From positions 62,001-126,000 of the forward strand of contig CAXBBS010000005.1 of the NCBI GenBank assembly GCA_963974485.1: a stretch of 64,000 bases of DNA, in the 5' to 3' direction. The first letter of the stretch is position 1. Each line of letters starts with the position of its first letter. Below, one piece after another: positions 44,248 to 53,924 of the stretch. The DNA comes from JAALKW01 sp963974485 (GTDB taxonomy: Bacteria; Pseudomonadota; Gammaproteobacteria; Legionellales; Legionellaceae). Position numbers and translations under genes: made by a program. The notes under the pieces are model-generated. The model was not told where the DNA came from, made no database searches, and was given only the letters and a program-made list of their open reading frames with translations.

Positions 44248-46532
44248 ATAAGGTCATCGAGTTGTTGTATCAGGGCTTTATTAGGTTTCTTGTGGAGCTC
44301 AGCGGCACGCTCACCAAAGCTCTTAAACTCCACTTCGCCCGTGGCTACATTATATACTGCACCAACCATACCGAGGTCATTGTTTTCAACTTGCTTACGT
44401 AAAATAGGGCTGCCTTCATAAATGCCTTGCAACGTATGGGCAATGTTGAGCTCGGTGACATGCTCAACAAAGGTATCGTTTGTGCTGGTTCGGTTTGATA
44501 CGGTACTTGTTTCTGCGTTGATGGCGGGTTTTATTTTAGCCAATAATTGGGTGATATGGCCTTCTTTGACATCATCACAGGCGGCTGCAATAGCGCCGCA
44601 TCGTGTGTGTCCGAGGACCACCAGGAGTTTGACGCCAAGTACATAGCAGGCATATTCAATGCTTGCCAAAACATCGTTATTGACCACGTTTCCGGCCACA
44701 CGCACGCAGAACAAATCGCCAAAGCTCATGTCAAAAACGGTTTCAACAGGCACACGTGAATCGATGCAGCCCAGCACGACGGCAAGGGGATGCTGCGTGG
44801 CGGATGTGTATTTGATATCAATGCTTAAGCTGCGATGGATGCGCGTATCTTGAAGAAAGCGCTGGTTTCCTTCACGTAAAATACTTAAAACTTGTTTGGG
44901 TGAAAGTGAGGCTTGCACATCATAGGTGGTCACGTTAATAAAATTAATATGATCGTGAATCGCATAATCCGATTTAAAGCCAATTAGATTAAGCGATATG
45001 TTTTTTTGAGGGGCTTGTTCGAGCTGAAATTCTTTGATGAGCTGAATAATTTCTTTATCGATATACGTAGAATAACGGGCGTCGATGATCAGTTGTGATT
45101 TTTTTGGAATACCATCGAGCTCTTCGACCAGCGATGCTTTATTTAAAAACGTTGTTTGCTGGGGAAGAATCAAGCGTTGTGTCACGCCGTTGGGGTAGAA
45201 TTCTTGGATAATATCAAAACGAACTTGGCTGTTTGATTTTAAGATAAAAAACAAGCTGGTCATAAGGCCGATGATAATACCCGTGAGTAAATTCAGCGTT
45301 ACGATGCCGATGACGGTGACTAAAAAAGGAATAAAACGGTCGAGGCCTTGGTTGTAGATGGTTTTATAGATGCTCGGGCATGTGAGTTTATAGCCTGTAT
45401 AAATAAGAATGGCGGCGAGTGAGCAAAGCGGTATTTTATTTAATAATGTAGGAATGAGCATGATGGCAAAGAGAATAAAAAAGCCATGCAATATGGTGGA
45501 CGCTTTTGTTTTCGAGCCCGCTTGGATATTAACGGAGGTACGTACGATAACGGACGTGACGGGTATGCCACCCAAAAGACCTGCCGTCATGTTACCAAAC
45601 CCTTGGGCCAATAATTCACGATCTTTTGAACAGCGACGACGTTTTGTATCGAGTTTTTCACCCGCTTTGACATTGAGCAGGCTTTCAAGTGAGGCGACCG
45701 TAGCAAGGATACCGGCATAGATATAAACATTCGGATTTGACCACGCGGACCAGTTGGGGAACATGAATTGGTCTACCCAATCAATCAGGCCGTTGTTATG
45801 AGGAATGTTCACGAGCTGGAGGTTGTGTTGTGCTAAGTACGAATGTGTGGACACAAAGAATTCATTTGCAGCGACACCAAAAATAACGACGATAATGGTG
45901 CCAGGAATAGGTTTGAGCCAAGCTATACGTGTTTTATCAAAGAATATAAGCATACCAAGGGAGATAATCGATAAAATTAGGGCACCACTGTTGATGTGGT
46001 ATGAAATATTCAGGAGTGGTTGTATATGAAAACCTTCGGCTGCATCGAGTAAATGCATTTTGAGTTCCGTCATGCTGGATGAAAGTGTGAAGGCTAGAGG
46101 TAGCTGTTTAACAATTAATAAAATTCCCACGGCGCTCAGCAAGCCTTGAATCACGTTCGAGGGGACGTATTCGGCAAAAAAACCAGCGCGTAGCGTGCCT
46201 ATTATGATTTGAAGAAAGCCTGCAAGAACAAGTGCCAGCAAAAAAGTATTAAAATCGCCGAGTTGCCCTATGGCCGTCAGCACAACCGCGGCCATACCAG
46301 CGGCAGGACCGCTGACACTGATGTGCGAAGAGCTTAAGCTTCCAACAATAATGCCGCCGATGATACCACTGATGATGCCTGAAAGAAGGGGGGCGCCGGA
46401 AGCGAGCGCAATACCCAGGCATAGCGGTATTGCCACGAGAAAAACAACAACAGAAGAAATCAAATCAAACCGAAGCTGGCGCTTACGGTAAACGCGGACC
46501 TGTCGAGTGAAGGTGCTAAAACGATTCATCAT
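44244..46532 (-). CDS. SulP anion transporter fused to beta-carbonic anhydrase
   Basis: 762 residues. Residues ~20-430 are a SulP/SLC26 permease (ISGIIGGIIVGSLSSSHISV, VSGPAAGMAAVV). A reduced STAS-like segment follows (~435-535: LIIDARYSTYIDKEIIQLIK). Residues ~550-740 are a complete beta-carbonic anhydrase: VLGCIDSRVPVE and GHTRCGAIAAA hold the zinc Cys, Asp, His and Cys. Likely bicarbonate uptake coupled to CO2 hydration. The start overlaps the ttcA end by 17 bp, so the two form an operon. This intact enzyme may make the decayed copy at 2767-3221 dispensable. Confidence 0.92.
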   Translation of the reverse strand: MMNRFSTFTRQVRVYRKRQLRFDLISSVVVFLVAIPLCLGIALASGAPLLSGIISGIIGGIIVGSLSSSHISVSGPAAGMAAVVLTAIGQLGDFNTFLLALVLAGFLQIIIGTLRAGFFAEYVPSNVIQGLLSAVGILLIVKQLPLAFTLSSSMTELKMHLLDAAEGFHIQPLLNISYHINSGALILSIISLGMLIFFDKTRIAWLKPIPGTIIVVIFGVAANEFFVSTHSYLAQHNLQLVNIPHNNGLIDWVDQFMFPNWSAWSNPNVYIYAGILATVASLESLLNVKAGEKLDTKRRRCSKDRELLAQGFGNMTAGLLGGIPVTSVIVRTSVNIQAGSKTKASTILHGFFILFAIMLIPTLLNKIPLCSLAAILIYTGYKLTCPSIYKTIYNQGLDRFIPFLVTVIGIVTLNLLTGIIIGLMTSLFFILKSNSQVRFDIIQEFYPNGVTQRLILPQQTTFLNKASLVEELDGIPKKSQLIIDARYSTYIDKEIIQLIKEFQLEQAPQKNISLNLIGFKSDYAIHDHINFINVTTYDVQASLSPKQVLSILREGNQRFLQDTRIHRSLSIDIKYTSATQHPLAVVLGCIDSRVPVETVFDMSFGDLFCVRVAGNVVNNDVLASIEYACYVLGVKLLVVLGHTRCGAIAAACDDVKEGHITQLLAKIKPAINAETSTVSNRTSTNDTFVEHVTELNIAHTLQGIYEGSPILRKQVENNDLGMVGAVYNVATGEVEFKSFGERAAELHKKPNKALIQQLDDLI

Positions 46533-47331
46533 GTTCTGTGTGCTCCGATGTTACTAAATTATGCTCGAGATTTTCAAAATCCCACAAATTTTTATCCATG
46601 AGCTGGCTTGGTTTGACGGCTTGTAAAGCATGCAAAAGATTACTTGGAATTTTGGGGTTTTCTTGGGTCAGTTGGTTGATTAAGTTACCCACTTTTTTAC
46701 GTACAAGATTATCTTGCGAGCCGCATAAAGTGCAGGGAATAATAGGAAAATCTTGTTCTTTTGAATATTCAATAATATCGCTTTCATGCGCATAGCACAA
46801 AGGACGGATAACCATATGTTTTTTGTTATCACTTAAGAGCTTAGGTGGCATAGAGCGCACTTCGCCATTGTAAAGCATCGACATTAAGAGGGTGCGAATT
46901 AAATCATCCCGATGGTGTCCCAGGGCTACTTTTGTGAAACCATGTTTCTCGGCGTATCCATAAATAATGCCACGACGCAGGCGCGAACATAAGGAACAAT
47001 AGGTTTTTCCTTCAGGAATTTTTTCTTTTACAATACTGTAAGTATCGCGTGTAAGAATTTTATGCGGAATATCGCGATCATCGAGCCAGTTCCGTAATTT
47101 GCTATCATCCCAGCCGGGTTGGGCTTGATCTAATGTAAACGAAAATAATTCAAAATTGATTTTTGCGCGCCGGCGTAGGCGATCAAGCAGCGTGAGCAGG
47201 GTAAACGAGTCTTTTCCGCCTGACAGACAAACCATCACGCGGTCGTTGGCTTGAATCATGTTGTAATCGGCAATGGCTTTACCGGTGTGATGGAGAAGTT
47301 TTTTTTCGATGCTGGATGAAGTATACGTCAT
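46516..47331 (-). CDS. ttcA: tRNA 2-thiocytidine(32) synthetase
   Basis: Thiolates cytidine 32 of tRNA with a [4Fe-4S] cluster. PP-loop MVCLSGGKDSFTLL, the two CxxC motifs CSLCSRLRRG and CTLCGSQ, and GHHRDDLIRTLLMSM. 271 residues, slightly short but normal. It overlaps sulP-CA downstream. Confidence 0.95.
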   Translation of the reverse strand: MTYTSSSIEKKLLHHTGKAIADYNMIQANDRVMVCLSGGKDSFTLLTLLDRLRRRAKINFELFSFTLDQAQPGWDDSKLRNWLDDRDIPHKILTRDTYSIVKEKIPEGKTYCSLCSRLRRGIIYGYAEKHGFTKVALGHHRDDLIRTLLMSMLYNGEVRSMPPKLLSDNKKHMVIRPLCYAHESDIIEYSKEQDFPIIPCTLCGSQDNLVRKKVGNLINQLTQENPKIPSNLLHALQAVKPSQLMDKNLWDFENLEHNLVTSEHTEHDESF

Positions 47332-47373
47332 GGTTAGATATCTACATTAAGTTTTAAACTGAAGCGCGTGCAC

Positions 47374-48765
47374 TTACTGTGGCGCATTGAGTTGTGGTGG
47401 GCGACTATTGATTCGTTCCGTTGATAGCCAACTGTTAATTTCTTCAAGGTCGGTGACATTAAGTGTTCCGGCCAGATATTTGAGTTTGAGCATGAACTTA
47501 ATCAGCCCGTATTGATCGGATGCTAATTCTTTTTGGGCGAGGAAAAGGCGTTCTTGGGCCCCCACGACATCAACCATGTTGCGTGTCCCAACAAAAAAAC
47601 CAGCCTCAGTACTTTCGAGCGATGCGGTTTGTGTGAACAGGGTTTTGCGATCGGCTTTGACTTTGGCTATGCCGTTGTTAATGGTGTTAAATGCAATACG
47701 GCTGTCGACGGTAACATCACGATAGGCCTGCTCGAGTGCTTGGCTTGCTGATTGAAAGTCAAATTGTGCTTGTTTTGTTTCAGCCAAAACTAAGCCACCT
47801 TGAAGAATAGGGTAGTCGAACGTAAGGGCGACGGAAGAAATTTGTTGTGTAGCTGGGATAAAGAAATTGGGATCTTGAGATTGGTTACGTGTGCGAGTCA
47901 GGTTAGCTTTGACTGCGAGAATAGGCCAGTTCCCTGAGGATTTAACTTTGACTTTTTCTCGTTTTTCTTCCATCGAATATTTTGCAGCGAAAAGTTTATA
48001 GTTTTGTTTGAGTCCCGTTGCAACCCAATCATCGATGTTATCTGGCTCTGGCCGAATCAGCGGAATTTTGTTATTTCTGAGTGGTGCAAGCTTGTCGTAG
48101 ATATGATTGGTCAATTTACGGAGTTCTTCGCCGGTGTTAATCACGTTATTTTCGGCTTCAATGACTTGTGACACAGAATAGTCATAGGCGGCTTGTGCGT
48201 CATATACCGATGTGATCGCATCAAGGCCGACGTTGAAGCGCTGGGTTGCTTGATCAAACTGCCGTTTATTCGCGCGTTTCTTTGCTTGCGTGAACGTAAG
48301 AAAATCATATGAAAAAAGTACATCAAGATAAGCCGCTGTCACTCGTAAAAGTAAATTTTGCGACGCATCGTTAAATAAAGCATTGGCTGCTTTCACCGAG
48401 GCTTTGGCTTGTTGTACTTCAGCCCACGCTTTAAAATTATAAATCGCTTGAGAGGCCGAAAATTGCCATTGCATGGTTTGGTAGCTTTCATCAACAATAA
48501 AATTTTCACCATCCACAAGAAGCCCTGCATTTACGTTTTGTTGGCTGGAACTTGTGAGTGCATTTACGGTGAATTGAGGAAGCAAAGGTGCGCGTGCCCT
48601 GGGGACATTTTGGCTGTCCGACATAAAGGTACTGTAGGCAATTTTAAACGCAGGATCGTTATCGAGCGCCTGAAGGTAAATATCTAAAAGATCAGCGGCA
48701 TGAAGCGGCGGTATGCAAGCGAAGCTTATAAGTAAGATTGAACCGAGCTGTTTTAGCTTATTCAT
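47374..48765 (-). CDS. tolC: TolC-like outer-membrane efflux channel
   Basis: Trimeric outer-membrane duct for drug efflux and type I secretion. Signal peptide MNKLKQLGSILLISFACIPP ending at LHA; DLLDIYLQALDNDPAFK is the usual start; two OEP repeats follow (~25-220 and ~235-440), with the coiled-coil helices and GTRNMVDVVGAQERLF in the second. 463 residues. The pcm-like gene lies 12 bp upstream, a pairing common in gammaproteobacteria. Confidence 0.93.
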   Translation of the reverse strand: MNKLKQLGSILLISFACIPPLHAADLLDIYLQALDNDPAFKIAYSTFMSDSQNVPRARAPLLPQFTVNALTSSSQQNVNAGLLVDGENFIVDESYQTMQWQFSASQAIYNFKAWAEVQQAKASVKAANALFNDASQNLLLRVTAAYLDVLFSYDFLTFTQAKKRANKRQFDQATQRFNVGLDAITSVYDAQAAYDYSVSQVIEAENNVINTGEELRKLTNHIYDKLAPLRNNKIPLIRPEPDNIDDWVATGLKQNYKLFAAKYSMEEKREKVKVKSSGNWPILAVKANLTRTRNQSQDPNFFIPATQQISSVALTFDYPILQGGLVLAETKQAQFDFQSASQALEQAYRDVTVDSRIAFNTINNGIAKVKADRKTLFTQTASLESTEAGFFVGTRNMVDVVGAQERLFLAQKELASDQYGLIKFMLKLKYLAGTLNVTDLEEINSWLSTERINSRPPQLNAPQ

Positions 48766-48777
48766 GCCTTATGATTC

Positions 48778-49431
48778 CTAAAAGGTAAATGCTTTAGGTG
48801 GTGACGGATTAATTAATTGAGGTAGCAGGGTGTCAAAAAGTAAGTTTGCGTGCCATGTCTCATGGTGATCAAGGTAATGAAGCTGTCCTTGCATACAAGG
48901 TGTGTCGCCGACGATAGCAAACAGCTTACCACCGGGTAGTACTTGCAAGCGATGCATGTCGTCGAGCGCCTGCAATGCCCCGGTATAAATCACCACGTCA
49001 AAGGGGGCTTTGTCTAACCAACCATGGTAGGCATTGCCTGTGTGCAGAGTGACATTATCACAGCGATATTGTGTGAGTTTTTTACGTGCGTTTTCTGTAA
49101 AATCAGCATGATAGTCAATGCTGGTCACATGTTGGCAACGACGACTGAGTAAAGCTGTAAAAAAGCCAGATCCGGTTCCTATTTCAAGAACATTTTCATA
49201 ACCTTCGAGTGCCAGTGCTTGTAAAATGGTGGCTTCTTCAAGCGGTGTCATCATGCATTCGTTATGGGGCAGCGGGAGTTGTAAATCGCTGTAAGCATAC
49301 TTATGCAAGCTTTCTGGAACAAAAGCATCTCTCGGCAGCTCATCATATAATGAAAGGATATTCTCGCTGAGAACATTACCGGTTCTGAGCTGCTGTGTGA
49401 TCATATTAATGCGGGCATTGTGATTATTCAT
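48778..49431 (-). CDS. Protein-L-isoaspartate O-methyltransferase family protein
   Basis: SAM-dependent methyltransferase of the PCMT family: ARINMITQQLRTGNVL, PRDAFVPESL, MMTPLEEATILQAL, and VLEIGTGSGFFTALLS as motif I. 217 residues from the ATG at 49431, which has AAGG 7 nt upstream; the open frame runs to a TTG at 49536, which is not needed. Repair of isoaspartyl proteins is the family role, but tolC-linked copies are often divergent, so activity is uncertain. Confidence 0.85.
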   Translation of the reverse strand: MNNHNARINMITQQLRTGNVLSENILSLYDELPRDAFVPESLHKYAYSDLQLPLPHNECMMTPLEEATILQALALEGYENVLEIGTGSGFFTALLSRRCQHVTSIDYHADFTENARKKLTQYRCDNVTLHTGNAYHGWLDKAPFDVVIYTGALQALDDMHRLQVLPGGKLFAIVGDTPCMQGQLHYLDHHETWHANLLFDTLLPQLINPSPPKAFTF

Positions 49432-49536
49432 GGTACGGCCTTTTGTACGTGACGACTTAGAGTAAAACGTTGCGAAGATTTTAGCAAGAATTCCTAGCGT
49501 CTGCGAGTTAAGACTTACATTTACACGTATTGTCAA

Positions 49537-51438
49537 TTAAGGTTGTGGAGTTAAGCCGGAGATCGCGGGACTGCCGGTTAGATCTTCTTTGAGTGAATTG
49601 AAATAGTGCTCTACTAGGCTTACATAGCAAGCTGTTAGAGCTGTAATACAGCCAACATAAAACCAAAACTCGAAATTATATAAGGTCTGTTGCGTTGAAT
49701 CCGCATGTGCCGAAGCCGGATAGAACGCGCGGAATTTCGATTTACTACGCATCCGTTGTTCATCTGCTGTTCTCAACACGATGGAGCGATGTCTTGCTTC
49801 CTGTGTGCGTAGCTCAGAAAGTGCGTCAGTGGTGATCGTGCGTTGCTCTGTTGCTTGATAAGTTGTCATATACTGAGTGATTTGGGTATATTCGCAATCA
49901 TCATCAATGAGGAAAGGATAAGATTGAAGAGCAGGATGTGCGAGAATCCATTGTTGCCAGTTATTTTTAGACGTGGGAGCTGATAACGGAAAAAAAGCAG
50001 TTGCACACGAAGATAACAATGAAATGCGCTTGAAGCTCTCGTTTAATACCATATCGTTATATTCTTTGGAACGCTTGTCAGAACACGCTGATTCCAGGCC
50101 AATAGCCAATAATAAATGGGTATATGAATCTAGTTTTTTACCAAACCGTTTGGCCGCGAGCATACGTTCACACTCAAAATAAACAAAATTTACCATATTG
50201 AGCATTAACTCAGTGTACTCGGGATTTTTTGTTTGTTTAGACAGGGTTACTAGCAAGTCATTCATCAATAACGCAAGATGGTCATACAGCGAAGCATACT
50301 CATCCGTTCCTAAACGCATCCACTTTTTCGTCTGGATATCCTCGAGTAATTGGTATTTTAATTGGTGGATGCGTTCTTGCTGTGACTCCTTGATACCAAG
50401 CAACTCACGGCGATTTTCATAGATAATACTCTCGAGCTGACTACCGACTATAGCCATGCAATAGATTACACTGTGGCCATTGTTATGACGGGATTGATTG
50501 GGATCACGAAAAATAATATCAAATATTTCACCCAGCGTTCTGCCATTTGTATAAATGGCACAAACCCGAGACTTCTTGTCCTCGCTCCAACCTTCATAAT
50601 ATTGTCGAAATCTGACAATCGCTTCATTCGCTGCGGCACCCGCATTCATCTCCTCACCATCATGATCGACATCACCATCTCTTAAACCATTGCGTAAATT
50701 GACCAGCTCATCAAATAGATTGCTTCGCATCACTCGCGCAAGAAAGCTTCTGTCATTAAGTTGATGGCGAATTTTTTCCAATCGATGGTAAACCGTCCCT
50801 AGGCGCTGTATTTCAGTATTACTTAGATTACGTGATTGCCCTTCAGCCGTTGTCGTGAGATAAATATTGGCTTCAATACCAACACTTCGAGTAAAAGCCG
50901 TGTCGACAATATCACACAGATTAATAAACGATAATTTATCATCGGTTAGAATAAACTGCCCTAAGTTCAATTCATCAAAATTATTACCGTAAATATCTTC
51001 TTTCCTGACCCCAGGCATAAGGAGCGAATTTTGATGTTGCGGATCACAAAGCCTAGCCAGCGTTACACACAGATCGTTTACAGGTAAGTCCGTATGGAAT
51101 GTATAGCAAAATGGTCCATTTAAAATTTTTTCGGCACGTTGTTGTAAAAATTCAGTAGCCATGACTTTCCAGGATAGACTACGTGGTACCTCGAAATACT
51201 CATTAAGAATTGCTTCGACACGACTCACTGAAAAAAGAATATCGCACATTTCGAGTAGTGACAGCGACACGGCAGTCACAGGTTTCCTGTCTGTCCTGAT
51301 GGCATTAAGTCGGGCCTGAAGTTCTGTAATCACATGTGCTTGATCGGCAACAGGGGGGGATGGTGACAGGCAAATAGAGGCCCGATCCAAAAAATAAGTG
51401 AGCCATTGGTTGTAGACATCGAATACTAATCCAAGCAT
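49537..51438 (-). CDS. Uncharacterised C-terminally anchored protein, effector candidate
   Basis: 633 residues with no domain I recognise. The first ~585 are soluble and mainly helical, rich in Leu, Arg and Glu (for example LNLGQFILTDDKLSFINLCD). A single membrane segment (FWFYVGCITALTACYVSL, ~590-608) is followed by a 25-residue tail, a tail-anchor-like arrangement. No signal peptide. The 3' end abuts the pcm open frame. Size, lack of homologues known to me and tail anchor make a secreted host-membrane protein plausible. Confidence 0.55.
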   Translation of the reverse strand: MLGLVFDVYNQWLTYFLDRASICLSPSPPVADQAHVITELQARLNAIRTDRKPVTAVSLSLLEMCDILFSVSRVEAILNEYFEVPRSLSWKVMATEFLQQRAEKILNGPFCYTFHTDLPVNDLCVTLARLCDPQHQNSLLMPGVRKEDIYGNNFDELNLGQFILTDDKLSFINLCDIVDTAFTRSVGIEANIYLTTTAEGQSRNLSNTEIQRLGTVYHRLEKIRHQLNDRSFLARVMRSNLFDELVNLRNGLRDGDVDHDGEEMNAGAAANEAIVRFRQYYEGWSEDKKSRVCAIYTNGRTLGEIFDIIFRDPNQSRHNNGHSVIYCMAIVGSQLESIIYENRRELLGIKESQQERIHQLKYQLLEDIQTKKWMRLGTDEYASLYDHLALLMNDLLVTLSKQTKNPEYTELMLNMVNFVYFECERMLAAKRFGKKLDSYTHLLLAIGLESACSDKRSKEYNDMVLNESFKRISLLSSCATAFFPLSAPTSKNNWQQWILAHPALQSYPFLIDDDCEYTQITQYMTTYQATEQRTITTDALSELRTQEARHRSIVLRTADEQRMRSKSKFRAFYPASAHADSTQQTLYNFEFWFYVGCITALTACYVSLVEHYFNSLKEDLTGSPAISGLTPQP

Positions 51439-51463
51439 TTATTCTTTTCCGGTTAATTATTGA

Positions 51464-51475
51464 GTTAATATTAAC
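51464..51475. promoter_or_regulatory. 12-bp perfect palindrome upstream of the 49537-51438 gene
   Basis: GTTAATATTAAC is fully palindromic and lies 26 bp before the start codon. It contains TTAATATT, close to the Legionella PmrA-box core, but is too near the gene for normal promoter geometry. Operator-like. Confidence 0.35.
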
Positions 51476-51540
51476 CCCGGAGAAGTCTATAAGTTCGTAA
51501 CACATCTGACAAGTTTTTGGGTTCTTCTATGAGAAGCTAA

Positions 51541-51555
51541 AAGGGAAGTTCCCTT
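51541..51555. promoter_or_regulatory. Palindrome between divergent genes upstream of kbl
   Basis: AAGGGAAGTTCCCTT has 7-bp perfect arms around one central base, 27 bp before the kbl -35. Operator-like. Confidence 0.35.
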
Positions 51556-51581
51556 GGTATTCTGGTTAATGTGTTCGCAGC

Positions 51582-51610
51582 TTGTTATGATGCATGCTGA
51601 TATTTATTTT
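51582..51610 (+). promoter_or_regulatory. kbl-tdh promoter
   Basis: TTGTTA (51582-51587), 17-nt spacer, TATTTT (51605-51610), 30 nt before the kbl ATG. Confidence 0.45.
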
Positions 51611-51640
51611 ATAGATTTTTGCTCTAAGCCGGAGATTAAC

Positions 51641-52825
51641 ATGCGGGACAGATTTGAGACACATTTTCAAAAAGAATTAGGTGTGCTTAAACAAGAAGGG
51701 TTATTTAAGCCTGAGCGCGTGATTCAAAATCAACAGCAAGCCATGGTGAGCCTTGGCGGGCATGACGTGATTAATCTTTGCGCCAATAATTATTTAGGAC
51801 TCGCAAATCATCCAGCATTGGTTGCGGCAGGAAAGGCGGCTTTAGATAAATACGGATACGGTATGGCGTCGGTGCGTTTTATATGTGGAACGCAGGCACC
51901 GCATAAAGCCTTAGAGAGAAAAATAAGTGATTTTTTAGGTAAAGCCGATACGATTTTGTATCCTTCGTGTTTTGATGCAAACGCGGGTTTGTTCGAAACA
52001 TTATTAGGGCCTGAAGATGCGATTATTAGTGATGCCTTAAATCACGCCAGTATTATTGATGGTGTGCGATTATGTAAAGCCAAGCGATATCGTTATGCCA
52101 ATAATGATATGCAAGATTTAGAAAAGCAGCTTCAAGCCGCCAGTGATGCGCGTTTTCGTTTGATTGCAACGGACGGTGTGTTTTCGATGGATGGTATTTT
52201 GGCTAATTTACCTGCTATTTGTGATTTAGCCGATAAGTACGGTGCTTTAGTGATGGTGGATGACTCGCATGCAGTAGGTTTTGTCGGTGAAACCGGTCGA
52301 GGGACGCCTGAGCATTTTGGCGTGTCCGATCGCATTGATATTGTGACGGGAACGTTAGGTAAAGCGCTTGGTGGTGCATCCGGTGGTTTTACGGCCGCGA
52401 GTGAAGCTGTTGTTGCCTGGTTGAGACAGCGTTCACGGCCTTATTTATTTTCAAATACGCTCGCACCTATGATCACGGAAACGTCGATTGCAGCGTTAGA
52501 TTTGGTCATAAACAATCAAGATTTAATTCAGAAAGTGCAGCATAACGGGCGTTATTTTCGTGCTGGTTTAGAGCGGCTTGGGTTTAATTTGGTGCCCGGT
52601 GACCATGCGATTGTGCCTGTGATGCTCGGGGACGCGGTGCTTGCTGGAAAAATGGCGGAGCGTTTGCTCGATGAAGGCATTTATGTGGTTGGCTTCTCGT
52701 TTCCGGTTGTACCCAAAGGTCAGGCTCGTATTCGAACACAAATGTCAGCCGCGCATACCGAAGCACATCTTGATAAGGCGTTGGACGCATTTGGGCGCGT
52801 AGGTCGTGAACTGGGTGTTATATAA
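51641..52825 (+). CDS. kbl: 2-amino-3-ketobutyrate CoA ligase (glycine C-acetyltransferase)
   Basis: PLP enzyme splitting 2-amino-3-ketobutyrate with CoA to glycine and acetyl-CoA. VINLCANNYLGLANHP, YGMASVRFICGTQ, MVDDSHAVGFVGETGRGTPE, and GTLGKALGGASGGF with the PLP-binding Lys. The open frame reaches back to 51554, but MRDRFETHF at 51641 has GGAG 6 nt upstream and matches the family (394 residues). tdh follows 30 bp later. Confidence 0.95.
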   Translation: MRDRFETHFQKELGVLKQEGLFKPERVIQNQQQAMVSLGGHDVINLCANNYLGLANHPALVAAGKAALDKYGYGMASVRFICGTQAPHKALERKISDFLGKADTILYPSCFDANAGLFETLLGPEDAIISDALNHASIIDGVRLCKAKRYRYANNDMQDLEKQLQAASDARFRLIATDGVFSMDGILANLPAICDLADKYGALVMVDDSHAVGFVGETGRGTPEHFGVSDRIDIVTGTLGKALGGASGGFTAASEAVVAWLRQRSRPYLFSNTLAPMITETSIAALDLVINNQDLIQKVQHNGRYFRAGLERLGFNLVPGDHAIVPVMLGDAVLAGKMAERLLDEGIYVVGFSFPVVPKGQARIRTQMSAAHTEAHLDKALDAFGRVGRELGVI

Positions 52826-52855
52826 GTTATTTTGTAAGTTATTTTGAGGGAACAG

Positions 52856-53881
52856 ATGAAGTCACTGATTAAAGCAAAACGTGAGCCTGGTATTTGGATG
52901 GATGATGCGCCCATGCCGACGTTTAATGCAAATGAAGTGTTAATTAAAATTCATAAAACTGCGATTTGCGGCACAGACATTCATATTTATTCTTGGGATG
53001 ATTGGGCGCAAGCGACGATACCTGTACCGATGATTGTTGGGCATGAGTTTTTTGGTGAAATTGCTGACGTCGGCCGTGAAGTTAAAGGTTTAACGGTCGG
53101 GCAGCGCGTGTCAGGTGAGGGGCATATTACCTGCGGTATCTGCCGTAATTGTCGTGCAGGTCGGCAGCACTTATGTCGGAAAACGCAAGGTGTGGGTGTC
53201 AATCGTCCCGGTTGTTTTGCTGAATATTTGGTGCTTCCTGCCAGTAATGTCTTGCCTTTGCCTGATAATATTACAGGCGATCAGGCGGCGATTTTAGATC
53301 CGTTTGGAAATGCAACGCATTGTGCGCTTTCGTTTAATTTAATCGGTGAAGATGTTTTAATCACCGGTGCAGGACCCATTGGAATGATGGCCGTAGCGAT
53401 TGCACGTCATGCCGGTGCCAGGCATGTGGTGATTACCGATGTGAATGATCACCGCCTTGCCTTAGCTAAAAAAATGGGTGCTTCGCGTGCGATTAATATT
53501 AAATATCATACCCTTCAAGACACCATGGATGAGTTGGGGATGCGTGAAGGTTTTGATGTCGGTTTGGAAATGTCGGGTAATCCGATGGCCTTAAACGACA
53601 TGGTCAAAACCATGAACCATGGTGGGAAAATGGCACTTTTAGGTATTCCACCGGAAGCAACACCGATAGACTGGACCCAAGTGATCTTCAAAGGCCTCGA
53701 GCTTAAAGGTATTTATGGGCGAGAAATGTATGAAACATGGTACAAAATGATTGCCATGCTTCAAAGTGGCTTGGATTTATCACCGGTGATGACACATCAT
53801 TTTCCGGTGGATGATTTTCAAGATGCTTTTCAGATTATGGCCTCAGGCCAATCGGGTAAAGTGATTTTAGATTGGACTTAA
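52856..53881 (+). CDS. tdh: L-threonine 3-dehydrogenase
   Basis: Zinc/NAD enzyme oxidising threonine to 2-amino-3-ketobutyrate, the substrate of Kbl. MKSLIKAKREPGIWMDD is collinear with E. coli Tdh; catalytic zinc residues lie in KTAICGTDIHIY and VGHEFFGE; the structural zinc has four Cys in CGICRNCRAGRQHLC; NAD fold GAGPIGMMAVAIARHAGA. GAGGG lies 5 nt before the ATG at 52856; an ATG at 52844 is in frame but poorly placed. 341 residues. Confidence 0.96.
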   Translation: MKSLIKAKREPGIWMDDAPMPTFNANEVLIKIHKTAICGTDIHIYSWDDWAQATIPVPMIVGHEFFGEIADVGREVKGLTVGQRVSGEGHITCGICRNCRAGRQHLCRKTQGVGVNRPGCFAEYLVLPASNVLPLPDNITGDQAAILDPFGNATHCALSFNLIGEDVLITGAGPIGMMAVAIARHAGARHVVITDVNDHRLALAKKMGASRAINIKYHTLQDTMDELGMREGFDVGLEMSGNPMALNDMVKTMNHGGKMALLGIPPEATPIDWTQVIFKGLELKGIYGREMYETWYKMIAMLQSGLDLSPVMTHHFPVDDFQDAFQIMASGQSGKVILDWT

Positions 53882-53924
53882 TTATTTAAATTTATTTAAA
53901 TCAGTATGAATTGGAGTAGTTTTT

